Positions 50,038 to 58,580 of a stretch of 64,000 bases of DNA are shown in pieces. Origin of the DNA: Microvirga sesbaniae (GTDB lineage Bacteria; Pseudomonadota; Alphaproteobacteria; Rhizobiales; Beijerinckiaceae). The stretch is taken from NCBI RefSeq assembly GCF_025460805.1, contig NZ_JAMXFJ010000007.1, positions 172,817-236,816 on the forward strand, given 5' to 3'. The position numbers and the translations under genes were made by a program. The first letter of the stretch is position 1; each line of letters opens with the position of its first letter. The notes beneath the pieces are model-generated. The model saw nothing but the letters and a program-made list of their open reading frames with translations, had not been told where the DNA came from and searched no databases.

Positions 50038-50575
50038 CGAAGAGTTCGATTCGCCCTCCATCGGGCGGAGCCGGGCCCGTGGAGCCACCTTGCGGACCGA
50101 ATTCGATCGGATGAAGAATCCCACGAAAAGCGGGACTTTCGGCACCATAGGTAAGTATTTGAATCGATTCAGGTTCAGGAAGATTATGAGTCAGGTATAT
50201 GCAGGCGGCGAAAGCTCAATCGCGTCAGTCCCTTAGTCGCGGAATCCGCATAGAAGTCTGCGTGGTCCCGTATCGAACTCTGCGCTCGATCGCATTGGAC
50301 TCGGCGTTGAAAAAGCGGGCCTCAACATAGGAGTCTGCGCAGCCGCGCATCGGACTCGGCGAAGCCATTGGGCTAAAGGCTTGTCGCTCAAGCCGAAAAT
50401 TTCATGGCGCCTGCATCGAACTCTGCGCAGGCTCGAAGCCTCTCCGCCCGGAGGGCGTTCTCATCCCGTCTCGGACGGCGTTTTGATCGAAGCGTATCGA
50501 ATTCTGCGCAGCTCCGGACGAACGGCCGGAATCCCACATTCTTCCGCTGCCCTGCGGGGCGTATTGAACTCTGCG
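50038..50575 (+). other. Iteron array: candidate plasmid-type replication origin
   Basis: Eight same-orientation 15-mers match GYATYGAACTCTGCG (some with AG or GG variants). Their starts are 50248, 50270, 50292, 50325, 50347, 50413, 50494 and 50561. Spacings are 22, 22, 33, 22, 66, 81 and 67 bp, so most are multiples of the 11-bp helical repeat. An inverted degenerate copy lies at 50038-50052 (GAATCGAACTCTTCG on the minus strand). The array ends about 200 bp before repA. A relatively AT-rich stretch lies at about 50150-50215. A one-mismatch DnaA box (TTATCCAGA, minus strand) is at 50676-50684. This is the layout of iteron-regulated theta replicons. Confidence 0.85.
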
Positions 50576-50780
50576 TGTGACTGACCGGGATGCGCGACCG
50601 CGCCGGACATCGGCGAGAGCCGGTCTGTCTCCCTTGGTATCGGCCGACCCTGCCCGCGCCTGGGGCGATGAAAGCTCTGGATAACTCCCGATCTCCGGTC
50701 ACCGCGAGGAACCCGAGGCCGGTTTCGGCGCGTTGCGAGTCCGCGAGCCATCTCCACGCCCGACGAGTCCAAGAGGCAAT

Positions 50781-51875
50781 ATGACCGCTGAAGACCATCT
50801 CGCCACGATCCGTGATGCCGATCTCCTGGAGGAGGTCGAGCGCGCCCGCGGTCATTTCATGTTCAAGACCATTGTCGAGCACATCGCCCATAAGCAGGAG
50901 CAGCGCGACGCCCAGCTGGCGAAGCAATCCGCCGTCGAGGCGCGACGCGCCGCGATGAGCCGAGATCAAAGGCGCCGCGATGCCGTGCGGGAGGTGATCG
51001 AGGCCGCGCCGAGTTCCCCGGAAAACATCCAGCACATTCACAGCGTTCTGGCGCTCTGCGGGCTCCCCTATCGCGAACCCAAGGGCGAGCGCGAGTTCTT
51101 CCGCGAGTATGGCCGGAACACGCTCAGCATCATGGCCGGTCGCCTGAAGAACCCGCGCACGGGCCAAATGGAGGTTCAGGGGCTGCCCTATGGGCCCAAG
51201 GCCCGTCTCGTCCTGCTTCACCTCTGCACCGAGGCCGTTCGCCAGCGCAGCGCCCGGATCGAGGTTGCAGACAGTCTCTCCGGCTTCATCAAGCAGATGG
51301 GCTTCCCCGTGACAGGGGGCGAGCGCGGGACGCTCCGGCAGTTCAAAGAGCAGTTGAACCGGCTGGCCGCCTGTACGATGCAGCTCGGCCTCTGGGACGG
51401 TGCGTCGCGGTCGAGCACGTTGAACGTTCCGCCGTTCCGTCAGCTCGACATCTGGCTGACCGGCAACTCCGATCAGGGCCTGCTGTGGTCGAACACGGTT
51501 CAGTTCCACGCCGACTTTTATGAGAACCTCATTCAGCACGCGCTCCCGGTCGACATCCGGGCCGCGCGGGCGTTCTCCGGCTCGGCCCGGAAACTCGACA
51601 TGCTGTTCTGGCTCGGATACCGCCTGCGGACGGTGCAACGACCGTTGAAGCTGAGCTGGGACAATCTTCATCAGCAATTCGGCTCCGACAACGCCAGCAT
51701 CCGGAGCTTCAAGCAGGCCTTCAAGGGGGACCTGGCTCATATCAAGGAAGTGTTTCCGCGCCTGCGCGTGTCGCTCGACGAAGGCGGGATGCTTCTGCTC
51801 CCGACGGACCCGAGCGAGCTTCTCGTCCAGCCCAGACGTCCGAAAGCGGAAAAGCTCAGCGCATCAGCCGCTTAG
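50781..51875 (+). CDS. Plasmid-type replication initiator RepA
   Basis: 364 residues from the ATG at 50781 (MTAEDHLATIRD). The N-terminus is a long charged helix. The core (about 80-330) matches the RepA/RPA family of plasmid initiators: GLPYGPKARLVLLHLCTEAV (about 134-153), then ARIEVADSLSGFIKQMG and QLNRLAACTMQLGLW, which look like winged-helix DNA-binding segments. The C-terminus is LSASAA. It is intact, follows a phased iteron array, and has an inverted iteron just after its stop. No partition or other plasmid gene is adjacent, so chromosomal residence is unusual. Confidence 0.85.
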   Translation: MTAEDHLATIRDADLLEEVERARGHFMFKTIVEHIAHKQEQRDAQLAKQSAVEARRAAMSRDQRRRDAVREVIEAAPSSPENIQHIHSVLALCGLPYREPKGEREFFREYGRNTLSIMAGRLKNPRTGQMEVQGLPYGPKARLVLLHLCTEAVRQRSARIEVADSLSGFIKQMGFPVTGGERGTLRQFKEQLNRLAACTMQLGLWDGASRSSTLNVPPFRQLDIWLTGNSDQGLLWSNTVQFHADFYENLIQHALPVDIRAARAFSGSARKLDMLFWLGYRLRTVQRPLKLSWDNLHQQFGSDNASIRSFKQAFKGDLAHIKEVFPRLRVSLDEGGMLLLPTDPSELLVQPRRPKAEKLSASAA

Positions 51876-51878
51876 GAG

Positions 51879-51893
51879 CGCAGACTTCGATTC
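51879..51893 (-). repeat. Inverted iteron copy downstream of repA
   Basis: On the minus strand this reads GAATCGAAGTCTGCG, close to the upstream iteron consensus. It begins four bases after the repA stop. Confidence 0.75.
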
Positions 51894-51937
51894 GGCCCGA
51901 TCTCGAAAACCCGGGGCCACGGCTTCGATGAGGCGCC

Positions 51938-52073
51938 TGGAGCATCGGACGGAAAAGTGGATCCGGTTTTCGCTGACGCGGCCCGCTGGGTCCGTTCTGA
52001 CCGATGCTCTCATTCAAGAAGAAAGCATCGGATGGATCCCAAAAGTGCAAGTCCACTTTTCACGTCCGATGCT
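51938..52073. repeat. Compound family A repeat right of repA
   Basis: It contains the same sub-blocks and orientation as the element left of repA. 51992-52060 is a 69-bp copy (68 matches) of 49776-49844. The right half ends CACTTTTCACGTCCGATGCT, as in the copy at 54756-54805. Confidence 0.93.
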
Positions 52074-52088
52074 TGAGCACGCTTCCGC

Positions 52089-53069
52089 TCAAACGAACCC
52101 GGCGAGAGCGTGCGGCACATAGGCCTCTTCCAGCTGCGCGATCTCCTCGGGGCTCAACGTCAGGGACAGGGCGGCTACGGCATCGTCCAGGTGCTGCGGC
52201 TTCGTGGCGCCGACGATCGGTGCGGTCACGACCGGCTTGTGCAGCAGCCAAGCCAGTGCCACCTGCGCCCGCGGAACGCCGCGCCGGGCCGCGATCTCGG
52301 CCACCCTCCCCACCACCCGGCGATCGGCCTCGGCGGTCGTGGCGTACAGCGACTTGCCGAATTCGTCCGTCTCCGAACGGGCACTGCTCTCATCCCAGTC
52401 GCGGGTCAGGCGACCGCGGGCAAGCGGGCTCCAGGGGATGACGCCGATGCCCTCGGCCTGGCACAGGCGCAGCATCTCCCTCTCTTCCTCGCGGTAGAGG
52501 AGATTGTAGTAGTTCTGCATCGACACGAAGCGCGTCCAGCCGTTCAGGTCCGCCGTGTAGAGTGCCTTGGAAAATTGCCAGGCATACATGGAGGAGGCTC
52601 CGATGTAGCGAGCCTTGCCGGCCTTGACGACGTCGTGCAGGGCCTCCATCGTTTCCTCGATGGGTGTCGCGTAGTCCCATCGATGGATCTGGTAGAGGTC
52701 GACATAATCGGTGCCGAGCCGACGCAGGCTGTTGTCGATCTCGGTCATGATGGCCAGGCGCGAGAGCCCCGCCCCGTTCGGTCCCGGGCGCATGCGTCCA
52801 TGCACCTTCGTGGCGATCACCACCTCGTCCCGCCGGGCGAAATCCTTGAGCGCGCGGCCGACGATCTCCTCGCTCGTGCCGTCGGAATAGACATTGGCCG
52901 TATCGAAGAACGTGATGCCGAGCTCGAGCGCGCGCTTGATGAAGGGACGGCTCTGCTCCTCGTCCAGAGTCCAGGGGTGGTTTCCGCGACCGGGAACCCC
53001 GTAGGTCATGCAGCCGAGACACAGGCGGGATATTTCAAGGCCGGAGCGGCCGAGCCTCACATAATCCAT
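52089..53069 (-). CDS. Aldo/keto reductase
   Basis: 326 residues. Catalytic Asp and Tyr are in [15 protein letters not shown] (about 54-68), Lys in [10 protein letters not shown] and His in [10 protein letters not shown] (about 127-136). The N-terminus [19 protein letters not shown] and the end [15 protein letters not shown] are typical of the YajO/Tas-like AKR subgroup. Not closely related to the other aldo/keto reductase at 43.5 kb beyond family level. Its TGA stop lies about 15 bp from a repeat element. Confidence 0.92.
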   Translation of the reverse strand: MDYVRLGRSGLEISRLCLGCMTYGVPGRGNHPWTLDEEQSRPFIKRALELGITFFDTANVYSDGTSEEIVGRALKDFARRDEVVIATKVHGRMRPGPNGAGLSRLAIMTEIDNSLRRLGTDYVDLYQIHRWDYATPIEETMEALHDVVKAGKARYIGASSMYAWQFSKALYTADLNGWTRFVSMQNYYNLLYREEEREMLRLCQAEGIGVIPWSPLARGRLTRDWDESSARSETDEFGKSLYATTAEADRRVVGRVAEIAARRGVPRAQVALAWLLHKPVVTAPIVGATKPQHLDDAVAALSLTLSPEEIAQLEEAYVPHALAGFV

Positions 53070-53291
53070 GACAGTGTTCTCCTTGCATTCGTTGTGGCGG
53101 CACCGGCCCCGTCGCGGCCCGGACAGGACACAGGGGGCCCCAGGCCAATTCCCGAACGGGTGGACCAGTTATATGGCTCGTCGGGGGATCGACCAGCGGG
53201 CAACCGAGTGTCGGCAGACCTATTGAGGAAATGGGGGCGTCGCGGCCGGATGCCGGGCCTGGACGCAGGCCCTTCCCGAGGCCGCTCGTGC

Positions 53292-53385
53292 GGCCCTGCG
53301 GGTCCGCGTCCAACGGTGCGCCAGCCAGGAAAGGAAGCATCGGGTCCGATCCCGATATTGGGCCCACATTTCACGTCCGATGCTG
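53292..53385. repeat. Family A repeat in a 369-bp gap
   Basis: GGGTCCGCGTCCAACGGTGCGCC, then AAGCATCGGGTCCG and a CACGTCCGATGCT end, lie between the divergent aldo/keto reductase and cupin genes. Nothing else is recognised in 53070-53438. Confidence 0.75.
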
Positions 53386-53438
53386 TAGATACATCGTCGA
53401 CAGCAGCCGATTGCGCACGCAGACAAGGAACGTCGACC

Positions 53439-53855
53439 ATGGACATCAAGCGAGCCGGAGCGGAGCCGTCCGGCACGGGACCGCAGGAGTACTTCACCGG
53501 GACGGTGCGGATCGATCCCCTGTTCAGCCCGCCCGATCCGGCGCGGGTCGCCGGTGCCCTCGTGACGTTCGAGCCCGGCGCCCGCACCGCCTGGCACACG
53601 CATCCGCTCGGACAGACCCTCATCGTCATGACGGGCCTCGGCCTCGTTCAGCGCGAGGGAGGGCCGATCGAGGAGATCCGGCCCGGCGACGTGGTCTTGT
53701 TCCCTCCAGGCGAGAAGCACTGGCACGGCGCGTCTCCGACCACGGCCATGAGTCACATCGCCATCCAGGAGAAGCTCAACGGCTCGACCGTCGACTGGAT
53801 GGAGCACGTCACCGACGAGCAATACGGGATGTCGGCCAGGGCACGGCCGGTCTGA
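53439..53855 (+). CDS. Single-domain cupin protein
   Basis: 138 residues from the ATG at 53439. Cupin motif 1 is [21 protein letters not shown] (first His pair at about 53-55) and motif 2 is [17 protein letters not shown] (about 82-98), so a metal site is likely. The arrangement resembles (R)-mandelonitrile lyase-like and carboxymuconolactone-related cupins. The reaction is unknown. Confidence 0.9.
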   Translation: MDIKRAGAEPSGTGPQEYFTGTVRIDPLFSPPDPARVAGALVTFEPGARTAWHTHPLGQTLIVMTGLGLVQREGGPIEEIRPGDVVLFPPGEKHWHGASPTTAMSHIAIQEKLNGSTVDWMEHVTDEQYGMSARARPV

Positions 53856-53951
53856 TCGGCGGCGAGACGCTCGAGGGGGGCCCGGTGTGGCGGCTCACCG
53901 GGTCGAGGACGCGCGACCCTGGGCGCCTTGAGCCGGAGCCAACCTCCCGGT

Positions 53952-54719
53952 TCAGAACAGCGAGATGCCGGTCAGAGCAGCAAGTCTGGTCATGAGCGCG
54001 TCCTGGAACACGGGATCGGACGCTTGCGCGGCCGGGGCCTGACGCTCGCGGTGGTACCAGTACCCACCGCCGACCCTTGCGGCCGGATCGTTGCTCACCG
54101 CGAGCCAGGTCTGGGTGCGATGCCCCTCTTCCAGATCGTCCGGCGCTCCACGACCGCCCATCCGGGTCGGGACCCAACCCGGATCGACCGCATGGCTCGA
54201 GACCTCCGGCCAGTGCCGCGCGACGGCAAGAGCGAGCGCCGCAACGTAGAGCTTGCTTTCCGCGTAGGCCCGGGTTGCATCCCAGCGGCGCTCCGTCCAG
54301 TCGATGTCGTGCAGCGGCCCGGTGCCGCTCCGGTGCATTCCGCTGCTCAGGTAAATCAGCAGTCGAGGGCGTTCGATCAGGCCCGTCAGGATGTACGGGG
54401 CCAGCGTGTTGACCGCGAGAATGGCCGCGTGCCCCTCCGGGGTCGCCGACCGGTCCTGCACCGCATAGATGCCCGCATTGTGGATCACGGCATCCATGCG
54501 ACCGATGGCATTGACCTGCGCGGCGACCGAGCGGGTCTCAGCTGCACGGCTCAGGTCGCCGACCACGATGCCGGCCGCACGCGGCGAGAGCTCCGCGAGC
54601 GCTGAGGCGCGCTGCTCCGAGCGCGCATGCAGGACGACCCGGTGCCCCTGCTCGATCAGAGCCTGCGCGGCCGCCCGACCCAGGCCTTCCGTGCTGCCGG
54701 TGATGAAGATCGAAGCCAT
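53952..54719 (-). CDS. Short-chain dehydrogenase/reductase
   Basis: 255 residues from the ATG at 54719 (MASIFITGSTEGLG). The cofactor motif TGSTEGLG (about 7-14), NAG (about 84) and catalytic YAESK (about 146-150, Tyr and Lys) are present, with a Ser at SSGMH. Classical SDR length. Substrate unknown. It is separated from the flavoprotein gene upstream by a family A hairpin. Confidence 0.92.
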   Translation of the reverse strand: MASIFITGSTEGLGRAAAQALIEQGHRVVLHARSEQRASALAELSPRAAGIVVGDLSRAAETRSVAAQVNAIGRMDAVIHNAGIYAVQDRSATPEGHAAILAVNTLAPYILTGLIERPRLLIYLSSGMHRSGTGPLHDIDWTERRWDATRAYAESKLYVAALALAVARHWPEVSSHAVDPGWVPTRMGGRGAPDDLEEGHRTQTWLAVSNDPAARVGGGYWYHRERQAPAAQASDPVFQDALMTRLAALTGISLF

Positions 54720-54751
54720 GGCGCTCCCCCTGTTCCGTCGACGCCATGACG

Positions 54752-54808
54752 TTAGAGCATCGGATGGATCCCAAAAGTGCAAGTCCACTTTTCACGTCCG
54801 ATGCTTTA
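54752..54808. repeat. Family A palindromic element at a gene end
   Basis: 54756-54805 is the AGCATCGGATGGATCCCAAA...ACGTCCGATGCT element. On the minus strand it directly follows the TAA stop of the flavoprotein gene (TAA then AGCATCGG). A hairpin here could end that transcript. Confidence 0.92.
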
Positions 54809-56050
54809 GCGCGCGCGGACACCGAGCGAGGCGACGACCTCCTCGGCAGCCCGCAGCCCACTCTGGTAGGCGCCGTGGGCGGTCGAGAAATCGTGCCGCT
54901 CCGTCGCCTCCCCGGCGAAGAACAGCCGCTGGTCGAAGGGACGAGCGAGACTATCCCGCGCACCCGCTCGCCCGGGAAGGGCATAGCTGTAGGCGCCCCC
55001 CACATGCTCCATCCGGCTCCAGGCGGACATGGCCAGCGGACGGAGCACGGCTCGGACCTCCGAGCCGAACAGCGCCGCAAGCTGATCGACGGCCTGGGCG
55101 AAACCGGCCGCGGGGCCGCTCTCGGCCAGAGCCCGGGCCCCCTCCCCGCCGAAGAATCCTTCGATCACGGGGCGGCCGAACGGGCGGATATAGTAGGACC
55201 CCGTTCCGGCGTCGTGTGGATCACCGATCACATGGGTCTCGGGTTCGAACGGACCTTCTCCGACAATTTCCAGGAACAGCTTCTCGTTCCGACCGAGCGG
55301 CAGGCTTCCGGCGGCATGGCGCCAATCGTCGAGCGCGGCCGGCAGCCTGATCGTCCCGCCGGCGAGCACCGAAGTCGAGACGGTGAGGATGGCGCTGCGC
55401 GCCGTGATCGAACCGGCGCGCGTCACGATGCCCACACCGCCGGTGTCGAGATCGATGGCTTCAACCGGAGTGGCGAGGCGAAGTGCGACGGTGGGCGGAA
55501 GGCTCGCCGCCACGAGGGTCCCGTATCCCGCCGGCACCCGCCAGTTATACCTGGTCGAAGCCCTGTCGTAGGCGAGGTAATCGGCAGCCGAGAGACGTTC
55601 GAGGCCGGCGCCGCTGATATAGCCGCTGATCGCCTGAAGATAGGCGTTCCATGCCCCGCCAGGCTCCAGGGCATCGGCGGCGCGATCCCCTGGCGGGGGC
55701 TCGCTGTTCAGACGGTCGTGCCATGCGGCGTAAGCCTCATCGGCGGCTTCCTGCTCCGCTTGGGAGAAGCCGAGGTCGCCATATTGCTGGTTCCAGGCCG
55801 ACCGCCTGCGGTCGACGGCAAAGCCGGACGCTTCGGCGATGCGGACCCACGGATTGCGATCGGCCGAATGGAGCCAGCCGCAGCCGAGGTCGAGCGCATG
55901 CCCGGCGAGGGTCGCCGTGAAGGCACGGCCGCCGATCCGCTGCGACGCCTCCAGCAACAGCGTGGACACTCCGCTTTCTGCTAAACGGCGCGCAGCTCCA
56001 ATCCCTGCGGCGCCACCTCCGATGATGACGACGTCCCAGTCGATCCCCAT
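54806..56050 (-). CDS. FAD-dependent amine-oxidase-like protein
   Basis: 414 residues. The N-terminal dinucleotide fold VVIIGGGAAGIGAARRLAES (about 7-26) with the Glu after VSTLLLE binds FAD. The C-terminal flavin-contact motif FFAGEATERHDF and the AHGAYQSGLRAAEEV helix (about 380-405) are characteristic of monoamine/polyamine oxidases. There is no signal peptide. Substrate unknown; a polyamine or histamine-type amine is a guess only. Confidence 0.92.
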   Translation of the reverse strand: MGIDWDVVIIGGGAAGIGAARRLAESGVSTLLLEASQRIGGRAFTATLAGHALDLGCGWLHSADRNPWVRIAEASGFAVDRRRSAWNQQYGDLGFSQAEQEAADEAYAAWHDRLNSEPPPGDRAADALEPGGAWNAYLQAISGYISGAGLERLSAADYLAYDRASTRYNWRVPAGYGTLVAASLPPTVALRLATPVEAIDLDTGGVGIVTRAGSITARSAILTVSTSVLAGGTIRLPAALDDWRHAAGSLPLGRNEKLFLEIVGEGPFEPETHVIGDPHDAGTGSYYIRPFGRPVIEGFFGGEGARALAESGPAAGFAQAVDQLAALFGSEVRAVLRPLAMSAWSRMEHVGGAYSYALPGRAGARDSLARPFDQRLFFAGEATERHDFSTAHGAYQSGLRAAEEVVASLGVRAR

Positions 56051-56157
56051 CCATTTCGTCCATTCGCTGCGATCATGCTCACCTACACCCGCGGCGTTCG
56101 AGCGTCCATGGCAAAGCCGACCGAGGCTTTCCCGCGCGATCCGTCCCGAGCCTCACG

Positions 56158-56373
56158 TCAATGGGCCGGAGGCGGCTTTTGTTCAGCCAGGGTCGCCCGG
56201 CGCTCCGGACACCATGGTCGCGGCTGGCGGGGACGGTCGATCCAGGCCTCGCGGATGGGCCGGACGATGCGATCGGCGCCGATCACGCGGAGAATCGGCT
56301 GGTGCGGGCGCGGGAAGCGCCTCGCTGTCGCGGGCGATGGCCGTCGGCGTGTCGCCCCCCTGCATGCGATCAC
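56158..56373 (-). CDS. Possible small ORF coupled to the potassium channel gene
   Basis: 71 codons from a GTG that overlaps the channel stop (GTGA). The middle part (ILRVIGADRIVRPIREAWID) has coding-like codon usage with GC-rich third positions; the ends look less like protein. No family recognised. It is the only plausible content in the 319-bp gap between the flavoprotein and channel genes. It may be spurious. Confidence 0.3.
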   Translation of the reverse strand: MIACRGATRRRPSPATARRFPRPHQPILRVIGADRIVRPIREAWIDRPRQPRPWCPERRATLAEQKPPPAH

Positions 56374-56804
56374 AACTCGGTCTTATGATCGCGGATCCGC
56401 ATCCCCTGCCTCATCACCTCGAAGATGACCGCGGTCGACCAGCCGAACAGCAGCACGCCGTTCATGGCCGCCATGGGTCCGAGCAGGCGCCAGCGCTCTC
56501 CCGGCAGGACGTCGCCGTAGCCCAGCGTGGTATAGTTCACCAAGGCGAAGTACAGCACGTCGGCCCCGGGCGGAGCGACATCGAGGAACGCATAGGCGAG
56601 CGACCACGTGACGACCTCCGCCATGTGGGCGACCAGGAGCACTCCGACGACCGCCACCATGAGGACGGGAAGCCAGGTCTGGGCCGAACTGTGCTTCCAT
56701 GTCAGGGCCCGGCGGCCGGTCGCCACGACCGCCGCCATCACGACGGCATGGATGGCGATGTTGCCCAGGCTGACGGCGCCACCCACGAGAAGCTGTCGCA
56801 ACAT
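56370..56804 (-). CDS. Two-pore-type ion channel protein (K+ selectivity filter)
   Basis: 144 residues. The filter sequence TTLGYGD (about 92-98) lies between hydrophobic segments, matching the ion-channel (Ion_trans_2) domain. Three hydrophobic segments are visible, and the last is followed by a short charged tail (RIRDHKTEL) with no RCK domain. It lies 7 bp downstream of the Ca2+/H+ exchanger gene, so the two are likely cotranscribed and concern ion homeostasis. Confidence 0.9.
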   Translation of the reverse strand: MLRQLLVGGAVSLGNIAIHAVVMAAVVATGRRALTWKHSSAQTWLPVLMVAVVGVLLVAHMAEVVTWSLAYAFLDVAPPGADVLYFALVNYTTLGYGDVLPGERWRLLGPMAAMNGVLLFGWSTAVIFEVMRQGMRIRDHKTEL

Positions 56805-56811
56805 GGCCTAC

Positions 56812-57939
56812 CTATTGCGGCGCCGGGATGAGGTACAGGATGGCCGCGATGATGACGTAGAGCGCCACCAGTTGGGCGCCTTTGAACCAGTTGGATTGGC
56901 CCGTGGTCGCAACCGTCGCCCCCAGGAGCACCGCCCCGAACAGCATCCACATCTCGGCCTGTGAGAACACCAGACGGAACTCCGCCGGCCCGATGGCCGG
57001 TGCGATCAGCACGAGGACGGGAGCAACGAAGAGGGCGATCTGCACGCAGCTTCCCAGGGCGATGCCGATGCTCAGGTCGACCCGGTCGGCCCGACCCATG
57101 GCAATGGCCGAGCCGGACTCGGCGGCGCCGCCGACGAGCGCGAGCACGATCACTCCCATGAACATCTGCGACATGCCCAGCGAGTGGCCGGCCTGCTCGG
57201 CTGCGCCCACGAGGATCTCGCTCATCCATGCCGCACCGAGGGACGCGGCCAGCAGCGTCGCGACACCCCATGCGAGGCTGGGATGATCGTGCGTTCCGGT
57301 GTCGGCGGGGGTGCTCAGCTCGGCGAAGGTCTCCGGATGGGTTCTTAAGGAATAGAGCAGGAAGAGCCCATAAAGCGCGAGCAGGACGGCGGCCACGACG
57401 AGATCCAGGGTGGCATGCACCCCGAGGTGCGATTCCTCTTCCAGGACACGGTGGAAGGCGCTTGGAAGGGCTAGGCTGATCCAGGCGAGCACCATAGTCG
57501 ACGAGTAGGTTCGCACCGCATCCGGATTGTACTTCTGACTGTGATGCCGGAGGCCGCCGAGCAGGAAGGACAGGCCGAGCGCCACCAGCAGATTGGCGAG
57601 CAGCGCTCCGACGATGGAGGCGCGAACCATCTCCACGAGGCCGGCGCGCAGGGCCGTCATGGCGATGATCAGCTCCGGCAGGTTGCCGAAGGTCGCGTTG
57701 AGCAGACCCCCGATCGTCGCCCCGGTATGGGCGGCCACCTGCTCGGTTCCCTGGACGATGAGCTTGGCGAACGGCATGATGGCCAGGGCGGCACAGAAGA
57801 AGATGACTCCGGCCGGAGCGATGCCCGCACGGTCGAGACCGGCGGCGACGGGCGCGAGAACCAGGAGCCACAGAAGAGATGGCTTCAGCCAGGCGGCCTG
57901 GGGGGCGAGGCGTGCATCGGAATAGGGATTGTCGGTCAT
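56812..57939 (-). CDS. cax: Calcium/proton exchanger (CaCA family)
   Basis: 375 residues with about ten membrane helices. The two inverted alpha-repeat motifs are NATFGNLPELIIAM (about 84-97) and GGAAESGSAIAMGR (about 275-288). Their acidic residues bind Ca2+. It exchanges Ca2+ for H+ across the inner membrane. It precedes the channel gene by 7 bp and follows the small secreted protein gene by 39 bp. Confidence 0.93.
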   Translation of the reverse strand: MTDNPYSDARLAPQAAWLKPSLLWLLVLAPVAAGLDRAGIAPAGVIFFCAALAIMPFAKLIVQGTEQVAAHTGATIGGLLNATFGNLPELIIAMTALRAGLVEMVRASIVGALLANLLVALGLSFLLGGLRHHSQKYNPDAVRTYSSTMVLAWISLALPSAFHRVLEEESHLGVHATLDLVVAAVLLALYGLFLLYSLRTHPETFAELSTPADTGTHDHPSLAWGVATLLAASLGAAWMSEILVGAAEQAGHSLGMSQMFMGVIVLALVGGAAESGSAIAMGRADRVDLSIGIALGSCVQIALFVAPVLVLIAPAIGPAEFRLVFSQAEMWMLFGAVLLGATVATTGQSNWFKGAQLVALYVIIAAILYLIPAPQ

Positions 57940-57978
57940 GGCCTCGTCTCTTTCCCGCGTGGGTCCGAACAGCTCGGC

Positions 57979-58269
57979 TCACCGCCCGTTGTCGATCTCG
58001 ACCGAGCCGCAGACCCCTCCGACCGGGCATTGCGCGACGTCGACCGTCCTGACCCAGGCGGGACGCACGGTCTCCTGGAAGGCGCAGAAGCTCCCATCGC
58101 GAACGTAGCGGTCGTAGGTTGCCGGTCCGGTGCGCAGCATGACCGCGCCCCGCGAAGCCACGATCCCTTTGGCCTGGGCGCAGGTCATCGCAAGGGTCGT
58201 CGAGCCGGACTGGGCGCCGGCACCCGTGACGAAGCCCGCAATGCCCGCGGCCACCAGGAGCGCCCTCAT
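57979..58269 (-). CDS. Small secreted hypothetical protein
   Basis: 96 residues from the ATG at 58269, with GGAG upstream. A signal peptide is visible (MRALLVAAGIAGFVTGAGAQ). The mature part has four cysteines (MTCAQAKG, SFCAFQ, AQCPVGGVCGS), suggesting two disulfides. It resembles small DUF-type periplasmic proteins with the TCAQA pattern. Possibly the first gene of an operon with the exchanger and channel genes. The 311-bp gap upstream to 58580 shows nothing clear. Confidence 0.75.
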   Translation of the reverse strand: MRALLVAAGIAGFVTGAGAQSGSTTLAMTCAQAKGIVASRGAVMLRTGPATYDRYVRDGSFCAFQETVRPAWVRTVDVAQCPVGGVCGSVEIDNGR

Positions 58270-58580
58270 GGCTTCTCCGCCTTTCGAAAGGCACCATACC
58301 CGAGCAGGAACGCGGCGCTTGATCGGATGGGACAACCGCTTGACACTTTGCGCCGCCGCATGGCGCGATCTCGGCGAGCCGATCGCCGCCCGTTCCCATC
58401 GGAGCACCGAAGGATCCGCCTTGATCCCAGCCTCGTCGCAGCGCCCGCTATCGACGCGACGCCCATGGCCCAAACTGCCAAGCGCTTGTCCTCTTCCGTC
58501 AAGCACGGTGGTGCGGCCCGCCTACCATGTTGCATCGGTGGGCAGCAGAGGACGACGATTCGGTCCTCGGGGAGGTCACG

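Noticed and set aside
50248..50575. Possible CRISPR-like repeats
   Set aside because: Spacing is phased on 11 bp and the intervening sequence varies from 7 to 66 bp. It fits iterons beside a RepA gene, not a CRISPR array.
58330..58380. Possible sigma-70 promoter with TTGACA at 58340
   Set aside because: No acceptable -10 element lies at 16-18 bp spacing.
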